DNA from: Emmonsiellopsis sp. PD_33
Taxonomy: Eukaryota; Ascomycota; Eurotiomycetes; Onygenales; Ajellomycetaceae
Length of the DNA stretch: 26,436 nt
Assembly (NCBI GenBank): GCA_032988165.1
Contig: JANTQF010000434.1
Coordinates: 1 to 26,436, forward strand
Reading direction: 5' to 3'
Shown here: positions 1 to 11,300 of the stretch, piece after piece
Numbering within the stretch: the first letter of the stretch is position 1
Layout of the letters: every line of letters starts with the position of its first letter
Made by a program: the position numbers and the translations under genes
Notes under the pieces: generated by a model
What the model was told of the DNA's origin: nothing
Seen by the model: only the letters and a program-made list of their open reading frames with translations
Database searches by the model: none

Positions 1-321
1 GAAGATACTAACGACTCTTCTACTGAGAGACGCTGTAAGGATAGATAGTATATACTGAGTAGGAAAATTGAGAGGGGAGGAAAGATGGGTGGTAGAGAAA
101 AAATGAGACTAAGTGTGATGGGGGGGGGGCAATCGGCCGTGGGTAACAGGATGGAAACATTGGAAGAAAAGTTATGGGAAATCTATTTCCTTCAGATCAG
201 ATTAAACTGATAGGGGATAGGAGTCGTGAAATATGGGAAGGGTGTCTTGTCACCAGCAGAAAAGGCGAGAAATCTTGAGATCCCGGGAGCAACATAGCGG
301 TGATAACCCTCGCCTATGAAT
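1..321. other. 3' flank of the TLC-domain gene, no gene seen
   Basis: This stretch lies beyond the stop codon of the minus-strand TLC gene and runs to the window edge. It is purine-rich on the plus strand and holds a run of nine or more G near 120-129. The only open frames are short and look random. It probably contains the 3' untranslated region of the TLC gene. I see no RNA gene or repeat here. Confidence 0.5.
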
Positions 322-1576
322 CTAGGCTTTCCGCCTCCTAGTACTTGACGGAGCAGTGGCGGTTGACGACGCGGCCATAATATTCTCGTCACTGACTTCC
401 TCTGGCATGCCACCATTGATGAACACTCGTTCCTCCTCCTCAAGTGTTGCGGCTGCTTCTAGAACCACAGCATGGCTGTCAGGCTTTTCGAGCTTGGTTT
501 TCTCTTCCGAACCTGGTGCTGGCTTCCTGAATCTCTTCATGACTGTCTCGATCATTTTCGAGTACCAGTAAAAGTTCAAAGAATTGAGGATGAAGTTGCT
601 TCCGAGATAAGTAAGGACCAACCAGAAGGGTATGCCGCCTGCATGGAAACTTGCGAACTGCGAAACTTGCTCGCGTGCCAGAGTGCATGCCTCAGTAGTA
701 CAAGCAGCATGGTTGGTATCTTGGAGCAGGGAGTAGATGTTGAAAGATTCCAAAGCGGCACCGGTACTTTGTCGATAGGCACCAAAGATGTCGATGAACA
801 CTCGGACTGACTGCCACGTTCCCCAAACGAGGCGGCAGGAGAAGAAGACCGCCAGAAGGGCCATTCCGTTGTACCACTGCGCGTTGCTTCCGGTCATGTT
901 GACTTTGTCGAAGAACCAGTGGAAATTGAGGAATGGGCTAGAGAGTTCGTAAAGGATGAAAGTGGGACCATAGTAGTTGACGAATGGCCGCTACAAACAA
1001 TAAGAAACAAGTGATCAGCCAACAAAGCCATACATAAACAAAAAAGGCCATATAAAATATCATACATAACAAGAGGAAGGATTGGGGAGAACTTACGAAT
1101 CCCAAGCTAAACACCCATAGCGCGCTGACAGCATGGAACCAAAGTCCGATTCCAAAGAGTTTGATATAACGCGTACTGACAATGAGATCCCATACGAAGT
1201 AGCCCACAGCCATGGCTTGGATCAGGCCACACGTTCCGGAATAGCCAAAAACCCTCTCAGCAGAAGTCATATTCCAGCGTTCCTTATCCGCAACCATAAC
1301 CCACAGAGCAACAGCGTTGATGAGGCTGCTCTGGACTAGAGAGACGACATGGACATCCCAGTTCAGCTTTGTTCGACGGTTGAAGTTGGGGTAGATCTTG
1401 GGGAAGAGTATGGTGGAGAGCCATGGGGACAAAATCGACTGGACGAATTGGTAGAAGACCAAGAAGATGATGATTTCATGAATATGCAGGGTCATAGAGT
1501 GAAGATATAGCTTCTCCAGAAGCGGTCGGAAGACGTCCTGTAGCCATTGAGGCGGCGGTGGGATGGGGTCCAGCAT
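322..1576 (-). CDS. TLC-domain (TRAM/LAG1/CLN8) multi-pass membrane protein, TMEM56/YPR114W-like
   Basis: Two exons: 1576-1097 and 990-322, joined by a 106-bp phase-0 intron at 991-1096 (donor GTAAGT, acceptor TTGTAG). The spliced protein is 382 residues. It has several hydrophobic helices: about residues 32-58, 78-96, 117-150, then further segments in exon 2. Exon 2 opens RPFVNYYGPTFILYELSSPF, typical of the later TLC helices. The stretch RRTKLNWDVHVVSLVQSS resembles the fungal YPR114W / animal TMEM56 (TLCD4) branch rather than the ceramide synthase branch, and I do not see the His-His pair of ceramide synthases. The last 60 residues are polar and acidic and end in an Arg/Lys-rich stretch, probably cytosolic. 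Family knowledge puts such proteins in ER or other endomembranes with a presumed lipid role; the exact function is not shown by the sequence. The start is the first ATG of exon 1, just before the first hydrophobic helix. Confidence 0.85.
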
Positions 1577-1975
1577 GGCGCTTGGTGAGTGCAGGGTTGC
1601 CGAACTAGATGTGCGGAGAAGCAGAAGAGGACTTGGAAATGAGGAAACGGGAGTCTAGATATGCATGGAGCAAGCCGGACGAGGACACAGTCAGATCACA
1701 AGCATGCTGCCAGGTCGTGTGAAGCGAGCATTCCGGGGGTCTGCAGCCCAGTCTGGAGGTGAAGCTGCGATGTTGTCAGGATGTCGTCGTGGATTGTCTC
1801 GTGGGTCGAGCAGGCGGCAGAATGTCAATACTGCCGCATCCGTTCCCAAAACAGCTGACCGCCTGCCAAGCCCGCAGAGCGTTGGGGTGCCCCAGCGGGT
1901 TATGTAAGCAATTCTCCTGGCGCTAGTCCGCTTTGGGCCGGATATCGGAATATCACATGACTTAGCCCAATCTGC

Positions 1976-1982
1976 TGACTCA
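1976..1982 (+). promoter_or_regulatory. TGACTCA, bZIP (Gcn4/CpcA/AP-1-type) core match
   Basis: A perfect 7-bp match to the bZIP consensus sits in the shared divergent promoter, about 400 bp upstream of the TLC start codon and about 450 bp upstream of the plus-strand gene start. A 7-bp match can occur by chance; binding is not shown. Confidence 0.3.
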
Positions 1983-1998
1983 TCGGTAACATCCTGAT

Positions 1999-2004
1999 CA
2001 CGTG
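1999..2004. promoter_or_regulatory. CACGTG E-box
   Basis: The palindromic bHLH site lies in the context ATCACGTGGT, 17 bp from the TGACTCA site and in the middle of the divergent promoter. It fits Cbf1/SREBP-type bHLH binding. It is a motif match only. Confidence 0.3.
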
Positions 2005-2427
2005 GTAGCGAAGCCCTAATTTTAGAACCAACATCCATCCCTGAACTGTCCGATTCTATCCCCAACAATGGCTCTGGATGAGAGATTGGAATCCATGGTT
2101 TGTTTGGATCTGCCTCTGGCATTTACTTTCCTGCAGATGATGCTCTTGAGATATGGGCAGGGTTCCCACCTGTGCCGCTCGACCACGATACCCTCGCAAA
2201 TCCCAAACACCTCAGCGCTCGGTGAAACCGCCCCCAACCTGCCCCGAATGATGCCCAACCCCTGTTGCTTGATACCTTGGGGCCCGGGGGATGTATCACT
2301 TCTGCTCAGAAGGCAACGTCCGCCAAAAAATAATATCAAGTTTCTTTTGAACATTCTCCATGTTCCTTTTCGATGAGACATACCAGCTGGGGCATCTCGA
2401 AAGTGTGCCTCTCCCCGTAAATTCGGG

Positions 2428-4771
2428 ATGGACCAAAATACAAACTATGGTCGTTTAATTCCTTTGGAGAATCTTCATCTGGCTGAAAATACCGAGGTTG
2501 TCCATTCCAGTCACCGGTAAACACTACACTTCAGTCGATTTGCTTTGTAGCTCAATCAAATTAATCCTTGGGTTTTAGCCATGAAAACAACCAAACGACG
2601 CAGTTGGATAACCCGTTTGATTCCGCAGCATACCGGTTCAGCATCGACTCCAGCGGCAGCGTCCGCCAGCACAAGAATACAGAGCGCGAACAAAAAGGCC
2701 GCGGAGAGCGCAAAAGTATCCCCCTGAGGGAGAACCGCGCCGTTGCAATTTGGTACTTTCTTCAATTTCACGCGATTCCTATAGCAGTTGCGCTGGCCTT
2801 TGCTATAATCAACATCCAGTCGCGCTATGTAGGACCAGATGGCTCCTGGGCAAATCTGCTCCAATTTCCTGCTAAGGTTCATGAGCTACTTATGCAAGTC
2901 TCGATATCAACTTCGATGGTCGCCTATCTCCAATATCTTCTTACTCAACGGAGATCGGGTGTGCCATTTGGTTCTATCTTCTCAGCATACAATGTCACCC
3001 GTCTTGGCTATCTTCTGTCGCCCGAGTTTCGAGCAAGTGTGACGGCTAGACACTTTGACACTCTCCTGAAGATTGGATTTGTGCTTTTTGTCCCATTCAG
3101 CATCCTCCTTGCCGCGGCTGTCGGTCCGGCCAGCGCTATTGCTATGACACCACGGCTTGTGAATTTTACCGTCCCGGATTCCCTTTTTGCCGTGGATCAT
3201 AGTTATGAGGAGGTTTATCCCGTGGAGTTGGCCAAACCAGGCAAGGAGTTAAATAAGTTCTCCATGTTCGGTGAGTTACACAGTACATGTAAACAGATGT
3301 ACATACATATATCCCATGCAGTGTCTTACTGTGTCTAGATAACGAACAGTCTCCAGCAATCGGATGGGAGTATACTACTTCACTGCCGGTTGTCGGTGAC
3401 GATTACGCTACAGAAACAGACTTGCAGTACAACTGGGATGACAAGATCACCTTTCCATCATTATATTCAACCGAGATTTTCAACCAGCTGAACAATGGCG
3501 TTCTTCCCTTTAGACGAACACTATATGTGCAGTTTGCGCCAAATGGATCGATTGCCACAGCTCAACACGTCCCAACAGCAGCCGCTCTGTCCAAAACCCA
3601 ATCCATTGGCGGAGGAACATATACCGGCGCACCTAAGGGCTTATCAACTGTCAAGATGCCTCAACCATTCACTAGTACGACCTGCATTCTCAACTCAATC
3701 ATGGGCGAGAACGACACACGGCCGTTAAAGTTCCCGAACGCCTATTTGTCGCCGGATGCTTCCCTGGTGGGAAACATAACATACGGCACAATCACACGAA
3801 AGGAGCTCTGGAATCAGCATCTAAATGGGAGTGAGGGACGGATCATCTGGGTGGATGACATTCCCCAGACAAAGGATGGAGCACTGGGCGCAATCATTGT
3901 CCAGCCATACCTTTGCAATAACGGCAAGGAATATCTTGCCACTTCAGCCTGCATAGTAGGCGGTACATGGGCCAACGCCACCTCCCGAATGATAGTCACA
4001 CAGGATGTGCAAGAATATGGAGAGCTCATAGAAAACATGCTCCCCCGGAGTTTCCTAAACGACATTCGCCCCTGGCAACAAAAACCGGTCTCCTTCAAAA
4101 AGCCATGGGCAGATAGCATAACCTCTCTCATCGTCACCCAAAACCGCACCGTAGCAGACAACTCATTACGCTCTCTCCTAGTAACCGACAACATCTGCCC
4201 TCCAAATGGATCCTACCCATCTCGACAATTTCGATCTTCCCCCGCCGTTCCCCGCCCACTGATGCACGAGTCCCTCCTCTCCGCGCTCCTGGCAAACGGC
4301 ATGTCCCACGCGACAGGCGAGTTTTACCTGCTGATTTTCAACGACGAAACAGGCAAATTCGAGAACCACTACTCTGACGAGGAGGACACAGGGCCGCCCG
4401 GCCTCGTCATAACAATCCAGAGCAACGCAGAAGGGTACGGTTGGAACATGGACGGGACAGCCATCCGGCTTGCCGTGCCTATTCTCATCCTGTACTGCCT
4501 CTACGCCTCCACTTATGTAGCCTATACATTTATCACGGGCCGGAGCTCGCATGCGTGGCAGTCATTGGCTGACCTTACGGCGCTGGCGTTTAATTCTACC
4601 CCGAGCAAGGTGCTAGAGAATACGAGTGCGGGGATATCGGAGGGTGATACGTTTAAGGAATTGGTGAGCGTGCAGGAGGTTGAGAAGCATGGGCAGTTGG
4701 AGTTGGTGTTTAAGCAGGACGAGGGGAGTCTGGGGCCGATAAGGAGGGTTAAGCCTGGTCGGGCTTATTGA
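2428..4771 (+). CDS. Fungal four-TM membrane protein with large N-glycosylated external domain (function unknown)
   Basis: Three exons: 2428-2516, 2579-3270 and 3339-4771. Intron 1 is 62 bp (GTAAAC to TTTTAG, phase 2) and intron 2 is 68 bp (GTGAGT to TCTAG, phase 1). The product is 737 residues. The long frame starting near 2568 has no in-frame ATG before its first membrane helix, so exon 1 (MDQNTNYGRLIPLENLHLAE at the N-terminus) is needed. The order is: a polar cytosolic N-terminus of about 80 residues; helices near 84-110, 133-151 and 194-216; a roughly 400-residue loop; a helix near 637-658; and a 75-residue polar tail. The loop holds many N-glycosylation sequons (NFT, NDT, NIT, NGS, NAT, NRT) and several cysteines (TTC, YLCNN, SACIVG, NICPP), which fits an extracellular or lumenal domain with disulfides. 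The sequence GPASAIAMTPRL after helix 3 recalls a broad family of uncharacterised Pezizomycotina membrane proteins. I do not assign a function. Confidence 0.8.
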
Positions 4772-5350
4772 CTGTGACTTTTTACGGCCGATGTTTGGTA
4801 TATCATTTAAATTTTTGATTCCATTACTCTTATGCGGTACACACACCATTGATCGCAGGATGATTTTATCCTGGCTACGAGGCATGTAGTCCAATTTTGT
4901 ATGCTCAAAGCAAGCAAAAGATCTAAATCCTAAAGTCGTTCATTTATTTGTTCATTTACGCTAAGGGAGAAGAAAAGAAGAAGAATATCAACCAAGAAAA
5001 AGCTACATAGCTAACTGTCGTTGCCGTCATCCAATCATCAATCAGCCAAATAATAAAACAGGAATCCATTCGTCCGTCCTGGCTCTGACTGATGGATGGA
5101 CATCCGATCCCGACTCCAATTTCATGTAAGTAAAAAGAAAAGAAAGAAAAAACGGAACGCTATCAACAGAAAAGTGTGTGCATCAGACATCAAACATCAG
5201 GGAAGGGGTAAAAAAAAGGTCAAAGCGAGCGAACAAAAGAGAATTCCGAAAAAGGGAAACGCCTGTCATCATAATCATCATTGGGAGAAAAAAGCAAAAG
5301 GAAAAAGGGGGAAAAGAGCCCTAACCGGCCGCAACTGACTCCTGAAACAA
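4772..5350. other. Convergent 3' flanks, no gene seen
   Basis: This is the gap between the stop of the plus-strand membrane protein and the stop of the minus-strand 2,024-residue protein. It is A-rich on the plus strand from about 4960 to 5330, with many AAAA and AAGAAA runs. An open frame at 5096-5338 is a Lys-rich artefact of this composition. It probably contains two 3' untranslated regions. Confidence 0.5.
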
Positions 5351-8300
5351 TCAACCAAACTCCTTTTCGCTCACTACACTCCGTATATCGGTCCCTAGAC
5401 CGCTATCGCTAGGAGGCGCATAAACCACCATCTCACCGGGATTAAACTCAGCTCCATCGTGAGATTCAAAAGAAACTATGCTTTCGTCTCCCATGGGGCT
5501 GACAGATTTCAATTCGTCACCGCTTTCCTCCTGGCTCTCCTCGCCATCGCTTGCACTCTCACCCTCTTCATCCCAGTTTCCGGGCTCCGCTGCAACCAGG
5601 CCATGAGTGGAACTGCCATAGCTCGACTGTCGGTCGGTAGATAGCATGCTTCCCGTTGCGTAGGACATGCTATCCGCGCAAGTACCAGTGTAGCTAGTCC
5701 TCCTCTCTGTGCCCGTGTCACTCTCTTGACCACTGCCTTCCTCCTCGTCCTCGTCCTCCTCCTCCTTGACGACCTCATTTTCCTTATTCGCAATCGAGGT
5801 TCGGCTGTCCCATGAAGGTTTGCGCATAGGGTAGCTCGACTTGACCGAATGGCTACGTTTCAAATTGGTCAATCCACTGCTTGGAATGGGGACCAGGTGT
5901 CGATCCGTCAAGCCACGGTTTCCGGTAACATTGCTGAGACTAAGGATTCGACGTTCCTTCTTCGTGGTGGACGGGACAGTAGACCCGGGATTGGATTTTA
6001 AAGGAGAGCGTCTCTTGAGAGCCATACTCACTCCGCTACTAACAACATTGCTCTCCTTAGCGGTGCTCGTAGTGCTTTGGCGGGTTACGGTGCTGGATGT
6101 GCTAGGAACCCGCTTGAGATTCATAGCTTGATCTTTATTGGGTCTGCTGATTAGTAGGCTTCGAGCATGATCGAGAACGCCTTCAACAATCCTCCTCTCC
6201 AGTCCCTCTGCACGTTCCTCCATCAGCTGCATTTCTTCTCGTCGAATGCGCAAAGCTGTCTCAAGCCCTGACACCTCCTTGGAAAGCTTCAGATTTTGTT
6301 TCGATAGCGCCTCCCTTTCCTCTCTTAGTTCTTGGACCATGAGGCGAAGAGAGTCCTTTTCGTCAGTTAATTCATCCTTTAGTTCCTGGATCGTGCGGCG
6401 GAGTGAGTCCTTTTCTTCATTCAACTGGACTACTTCGGCCTCGACTTTCTCCTTCTGAGCTAGCCTCTTTTCAAGTGCGACGGCTACATCCTGAGCCTCT
6501 TGTTGCTTATTTTCCTGAGTTTCGGACATCAATGCCGACTGAGCAACCATCATCTCACGAAGTTCATTCGCAGTCGAGGTGATCTGTTCCTGGATTTGAT
6601 CAAGCTTTTCGATCTGGGCTAGTGATTGGTTCGTCGTCGTTGCGTGGTCGAGGAGGTTATTTAGTTTATCCTGGACCTGCGAATCGTCATACTTTTCGGG
6701 TTCCGGGGGCATAATTGGAGCAGGCGGTGGTGGGGGCAAGGCAGGCAATAGAGGAGGGATAGCGGAAGGAATGGCGGACACGTTCATCTTGAGCTCTTCA
6801 CTGGTCTTTTGCGAATGCTCGTAGTGCTGACCTACGATCAACAGTATATCCTTGATTGTGCTGAGGATTTCCGGATGGGAGCTGTTAAGTTGGTTTTCCA
6901 ACCGATCAGTCGCCTCAAGCGCTCGCGCAAACTCTCCCTTGAGATGGTCATGTTGTGACTGAACATCAGCGCGAATATCATCCACCTTCGCGAACGATTG
7001 GTCAACACGATCGAAGAACGTTTTTGCATCGTCGTTCATTCTCTCACAAGCCTGTGTTACGCTATCGCCCATACCACCGATAACGAGTTTGAGATCTTCA
7101 GCAAGGTTCTTCGTGCTCGTCAAAGTGTCTAAGCTTTGCAAATCGCGCTCCTCAATGGCAGTAAATTTTGAATCTACCATCATCTGCGCATTCTCGTACT
7201 TGGTGATGATCTTGTTAAATTTTTCGTCGATTTTCGTCCCCAGATCCAAGACTATGGCGGCTCTGGCTTCCTCCTGTTTGGCAGACAGGGCGGTATCCCT
7301 TTCTTCGGTTTCAATCTTTGCAGCCTCACGGTCGCCATGAGATCGATCGAATTCGCGGGTGACGAGGTCACTAAGTTCTTTGAGCGTATCTGCGGTAGCG
7401 AAGTTGTCCGATGAAACTGTCAACGCCTCCAACATTGTCTTCATATCAACGAGCCCTTCATCACTATCGGTAAGTTTGCTCTTTAGCTCATCCTTGAGCC
7501 CACTGATCAGTGACCTAGCTTCTTCGATTTTTTCAGCCAGGCCACCGTGCTCAATCTTTCGGGACTCAAAAGCTTGAGCTGTCAGGTCGTTTTCCACCTC
7601 AACCTTCTCTCTAAACTCCGTTACCATGTGGCAAAGGGCGCCAATATCGTCTTTAGTCGGCATTGTTTCCAAGTCGGGAAGAACGAAGTCGTCCAGCTGC
7701 GTCTTGATATCAAGTAGCATAGCTTCGAGATTTCTCACATCCTCCTTCATGACTTTCTCTACATCATCTTCAGGCGGAGTCGAGTTTGTCTTCAAGTCTT
7801 CGACAACAACCCAAATGTCCTTGATCAGGGTTTCGAGGCCAGTCAAATCCGATTTCGAAGGCCCCTCTGTTTCGACATGCGCAGCAAAGCCTTCCAGGAA
7901 CTCCTTTGTCTCCTTGGTGAGTACTTCTAATGAATCCATCCTCTCGGAAGAGATTCCACCAACCCCAGTCTCCGCGAGCTCCTCAACTTTGGCTTTCATG
8001 TTCACAAGCAAAGTTTCGATCGCGTCGGTATCTTCTTTCTTAGCAGTCCCTTCATCGACTGGGGCAGGGGCAGGGGCTGGGGCTGGGACTTCACGAGCAG
8101 CATACTCAGCAACCAACCCCTGCACATCTTTGATTGCCACCAGGACCTCAACGAGATCGTCCTTTTTCACAAGCTCTGTTTCGTTTTCTGAGCCGGCTGG
8201 ATGGGGTTCGATCGCTTCGACCTTTATCTGGAGCTGTGTGACAAGTACCTTTAGGCTCTCAATATCACTGCCAAGCGAGCTCTCGTTGGCTAGCATAACC

Positions 8301-11300
8301 TCGCGACCGCGTATTGTCTGGGTTTCCTCTGACTCCTTCTGATCCTGGCGGAGCTGTTCGATCTCAGCCCTGACGCTGGCCAAGCCCTCTTTCAATGAAT
8401 CGATAAATTCATCATGCGAGGGCGCCTCGACTGGCTTGGACATAATCTTCTCCATGTCCGAACGAAGGATATCGATTCCGTCATGGAACGCGTCGAGAAG
8501 TTCGCCGGTGTTCGAAATGACACTCTCATTGCCATCCTTTCTCCTGCTATGCTCCTCCTGAATAGCTTCAAAGCTCTCCTTGAGAATGGAGACCAGTTCA
8601 TCCCTTTCAAGAGAAGGATTCTGTTGAATGAGAGTCATGGATAGCGTTTCACGCAGATGCTCAAATTCATCCTTGACCATCTTAGCAACCTCAGAATTGT
8701 CGCCACCAGAGGACCGATCGCCTTCAGCGATATCGCGAATTGCATCTAAAATTTCATCTTTGTCGCTCGATACGCTATTGCGGATCAACAAGTTGCTCAT
8801 TGTCTGCCGAAGGTGTTCAAACTCTTTTTCCATGGCATCCAGTAATTCGATAGTATCAGTGGGGCGTCCATCGGAATCGCGGGCAGCTTCAGCAATGGAT
8901 TTTTCAAGATCGGATTGTAAAAGATGGAAGCCTTCCTTTACAGTGTCGATGATTTCGTCCTTTCCAGTGACATCTGAGGCTCGGTCAACGTAGGATTCAA
9001 TCTCACCCCTAAGAGCCTCGAGTCCGTCCTTGACAGCGTCTAACACTTGCTCCGTGTCCCTTCCACTGGCTGCCGAATATTGTTTGAACTCGTCCTTCAT
9101 TTCCCCCAACAGAGCATGAAGTTGGTCGAGAACCTGGTCGCTTACATTGTTATTTGTAAGTGCCCCAGACATGACGTCCAAACCTGCCCGAACAGCTTCC
9201 GTTATATCATCGCGATTCAATTCAATTTCTCTGGAGACCGGTTCTTGATTAGCAAGCCCTTCTCTAACAGCATTCAAGACGTCTTCGCGATTTATAGACG
9301 CTTCCCTGTCGAGCACGGCTGGAGGAACTGGCCATTCGAAGCTTTCCAAGCAATCCCTGATTGTTGCTGTTATTTCCTCTCTTGTTATGGCGCCGTCCGG
9401 TTCCATCTTCGGGGGAGTAAAATCCTGCAAGCCGTGATGGACAGCTTCAAGGACTTGATCGTACGTGATTCCAGGTTCACTAGGCTCCTTTTGGGGCTGA
9501 TATGCCTTGAGGCCTTCCGCCAAACATTCCAAGATTTCATCGCGCTCAAGTCCAAAGTTTTGCAGTTCGATTTCTGGTTTGTAGGTCTCCCAGGCCTCCC
9601 GGACGGCTTCGAGAATTTCTTCTCTTTCGATTCCAGATCCAGTTATCTGAGGAGGTTCTGGCTGAGGTAGGGGGTAGTCTGCGAGGGCATTCTTAACAGC
9701 CGTGTAGATATCTTGACTATCGATCGTACGGGGGAGATTCGAACTGAAGTGTCGCTGGTTATCGTGGATGACCTTTTCCATGTGCTCTCTCAGTTCGGTC
9801 AACGCAGTATCCACAATATGTGCGACCACCTCTGGCCTAGTACCAGGCGGCTCCTTTTCCTCAGGCTTTCGGTTTGCTTCAGCCTCCTCTAGTTTTCGTC
9901 CAATTTCCCTACCCATTCCCAAAACTTCGCCTCTGAGTTCCCGCACAAGGGCCTTGACCTCGTTAGTCAGACCCCCACCTTCGGCCACACTATGCTTCAT
10001 TCGTTTGAGAATATTTAATATTTCCTCATTAAGAACGCTTGAAGCTTGCGTTGAAGAACCGTTACTCTCGAGGGGAAGACTTTTGTTGGAATTAGGAGTC
10101 ACCGGTTCAGCTTTACGGCTCAAGGGGCCAGGGTGGGGAACGTCGTAACCCATCTCCAGGGCAGGAGACTTGTCACTGCTGCCACTTCCGCCAGCCATCT
10201 GTCGCGATCGTACCAGGGCACGGCTGCCGGAAGTTTCTTTGACCAAGTTGAGGATCTCTTCAAGCATTTTCGACATGGAGTTGTCGGTGTTCTCTCCATT
10301 AGGTCGAGATTTTACCTCCTCCATTAGCTTGAGGAGTTTCTCTTGGCCCTCTATTGTGGCCATTTCGCGCAAGACTTTTTCGAGCAAGGCGATACTGGCG
10401 GATCCATCAGTAGAAATGGCAGGAGAAGCAGTGAACTCCCTCTCTATGTTAGCCGCAAAGCTGTTCGGACTCGGCATTCGAGGTAGGGTGAAGCTTTTCC
10501 TTGAGCTGGGAGAACCATCATGGGCCTTGTTGTCGAGCATAAATCCTCCGTGACCAAAAGAGGCAGTCGATCTTGAGGATTCATTTTCGAGGTACTTGGT
10601 AGACAAGTTCGAGGTAAGTTCTTTGAGACTCCGCCGTATATCTTCGTCTCGAGCATTGGTTGCGGCCTTCAGGCTGACTAAATCGGTAGCATTGTCTTTG
10701 CTTCGCCGGCTTAGCTGGGTCATTTCCTGCTGCAAGGAGGTCGCGATGGAGGTTAAACTCAAAATTTGGGCAGATAATCCGTCAAAAGTCTGAGGTTGGC
10801 GGGGCGAAGTATTGGGGCTCGACCCTTTCGTAGGAGACTCAATTTCAATTGGCAGCTGCATATTTTGTAATGCAAGCATTGTGGCGGAGGGGGGAGTATT
10901 CTCTCCCAAGATGGGCTTGGACAGATAACGGCTAGCTGGACGAAGACTGGGACTATCTTTTGTAGGGGTTTTCGCACGAGTCGGACTCTTCTCCCGTGAT
11001 CGACTATCCGATTCAAAGGGATTGGACCGCATGTTTCTGTCGGGGGAACGTCGCTCCGTGTAAGTTGTGAGCTCTCGGCCATTTGTTGCTGGCTGCAGCG
11101 ACTGTATGCGCTTATGATACTGCCCTTTGATCAAGGATTTCTCTGGAGAGGACTTGAGAGGCATCGGATTGGAAATGTAAGAGCTTGGAGTGTTTTCGTT
11201 GCTCTTTTCAGCGAGAGCGGCGGCAGCCGCCTGTATAGTGGCGGAGGCATTCGGTCTGGTTGTGGGACTGCCAGAGCCCGGATTTAATGGGAGTGGAGGA

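Larger units (their letters stand above)
1577..2427. promoter_or_regulatory. Divergent intergenic region between TLC gene and four-TM membrane protein gene
   Basis: These 850 bp separate two head-to-head genes and should carry both promoters. Two recognisable sites lie 17 bp apart near the middle: TGACTCA at 1976-1982 (the Gcn4/CpcA/AP-1 core) and a palindromic E-box CACGTG at 1999-2004. Short open frames exist on both strands (for example 2068-2376 plus and 1691-2122 minus), but none resembles a protein family and they overlap one another. The regulatory reading is inference from motif matches only. Confidence 0.45.

Noticed and set aside
2068..2376. 102-codon plus-strand frame with ATG in the first divergent promoter
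   Set aside because: It overlaps minus-strand frames of equal quality, and its composition is unlike the neighbouring genes, with no family resemblance.
2568..3338. Plus-strand frame taken as a 256-residue gene starting at 2568
   Set aside because: The start is TTG and the end runs into an intron; splicing at 2516/2579 and 3270/3339 gives a coherent 737-residue protein instead.
5096..5338. Lys-rich 80-codon frame between convergent genes
   Set aside because: It is produced by A-rich 3' flank sequence; no family resemblance.
7626..8342. 238-codon Ser-rich frame on the plus strand
   Set aside because: It is antisense to the repeat region of the 2,024-residue protein; Ser/Thr richness mirrors Asp/Glu/Leu codons on the other strand.
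9047..9670. 207-codon plus-strand frame
   Set aside because: Antisense shadow of the type A repeats of the large protein.
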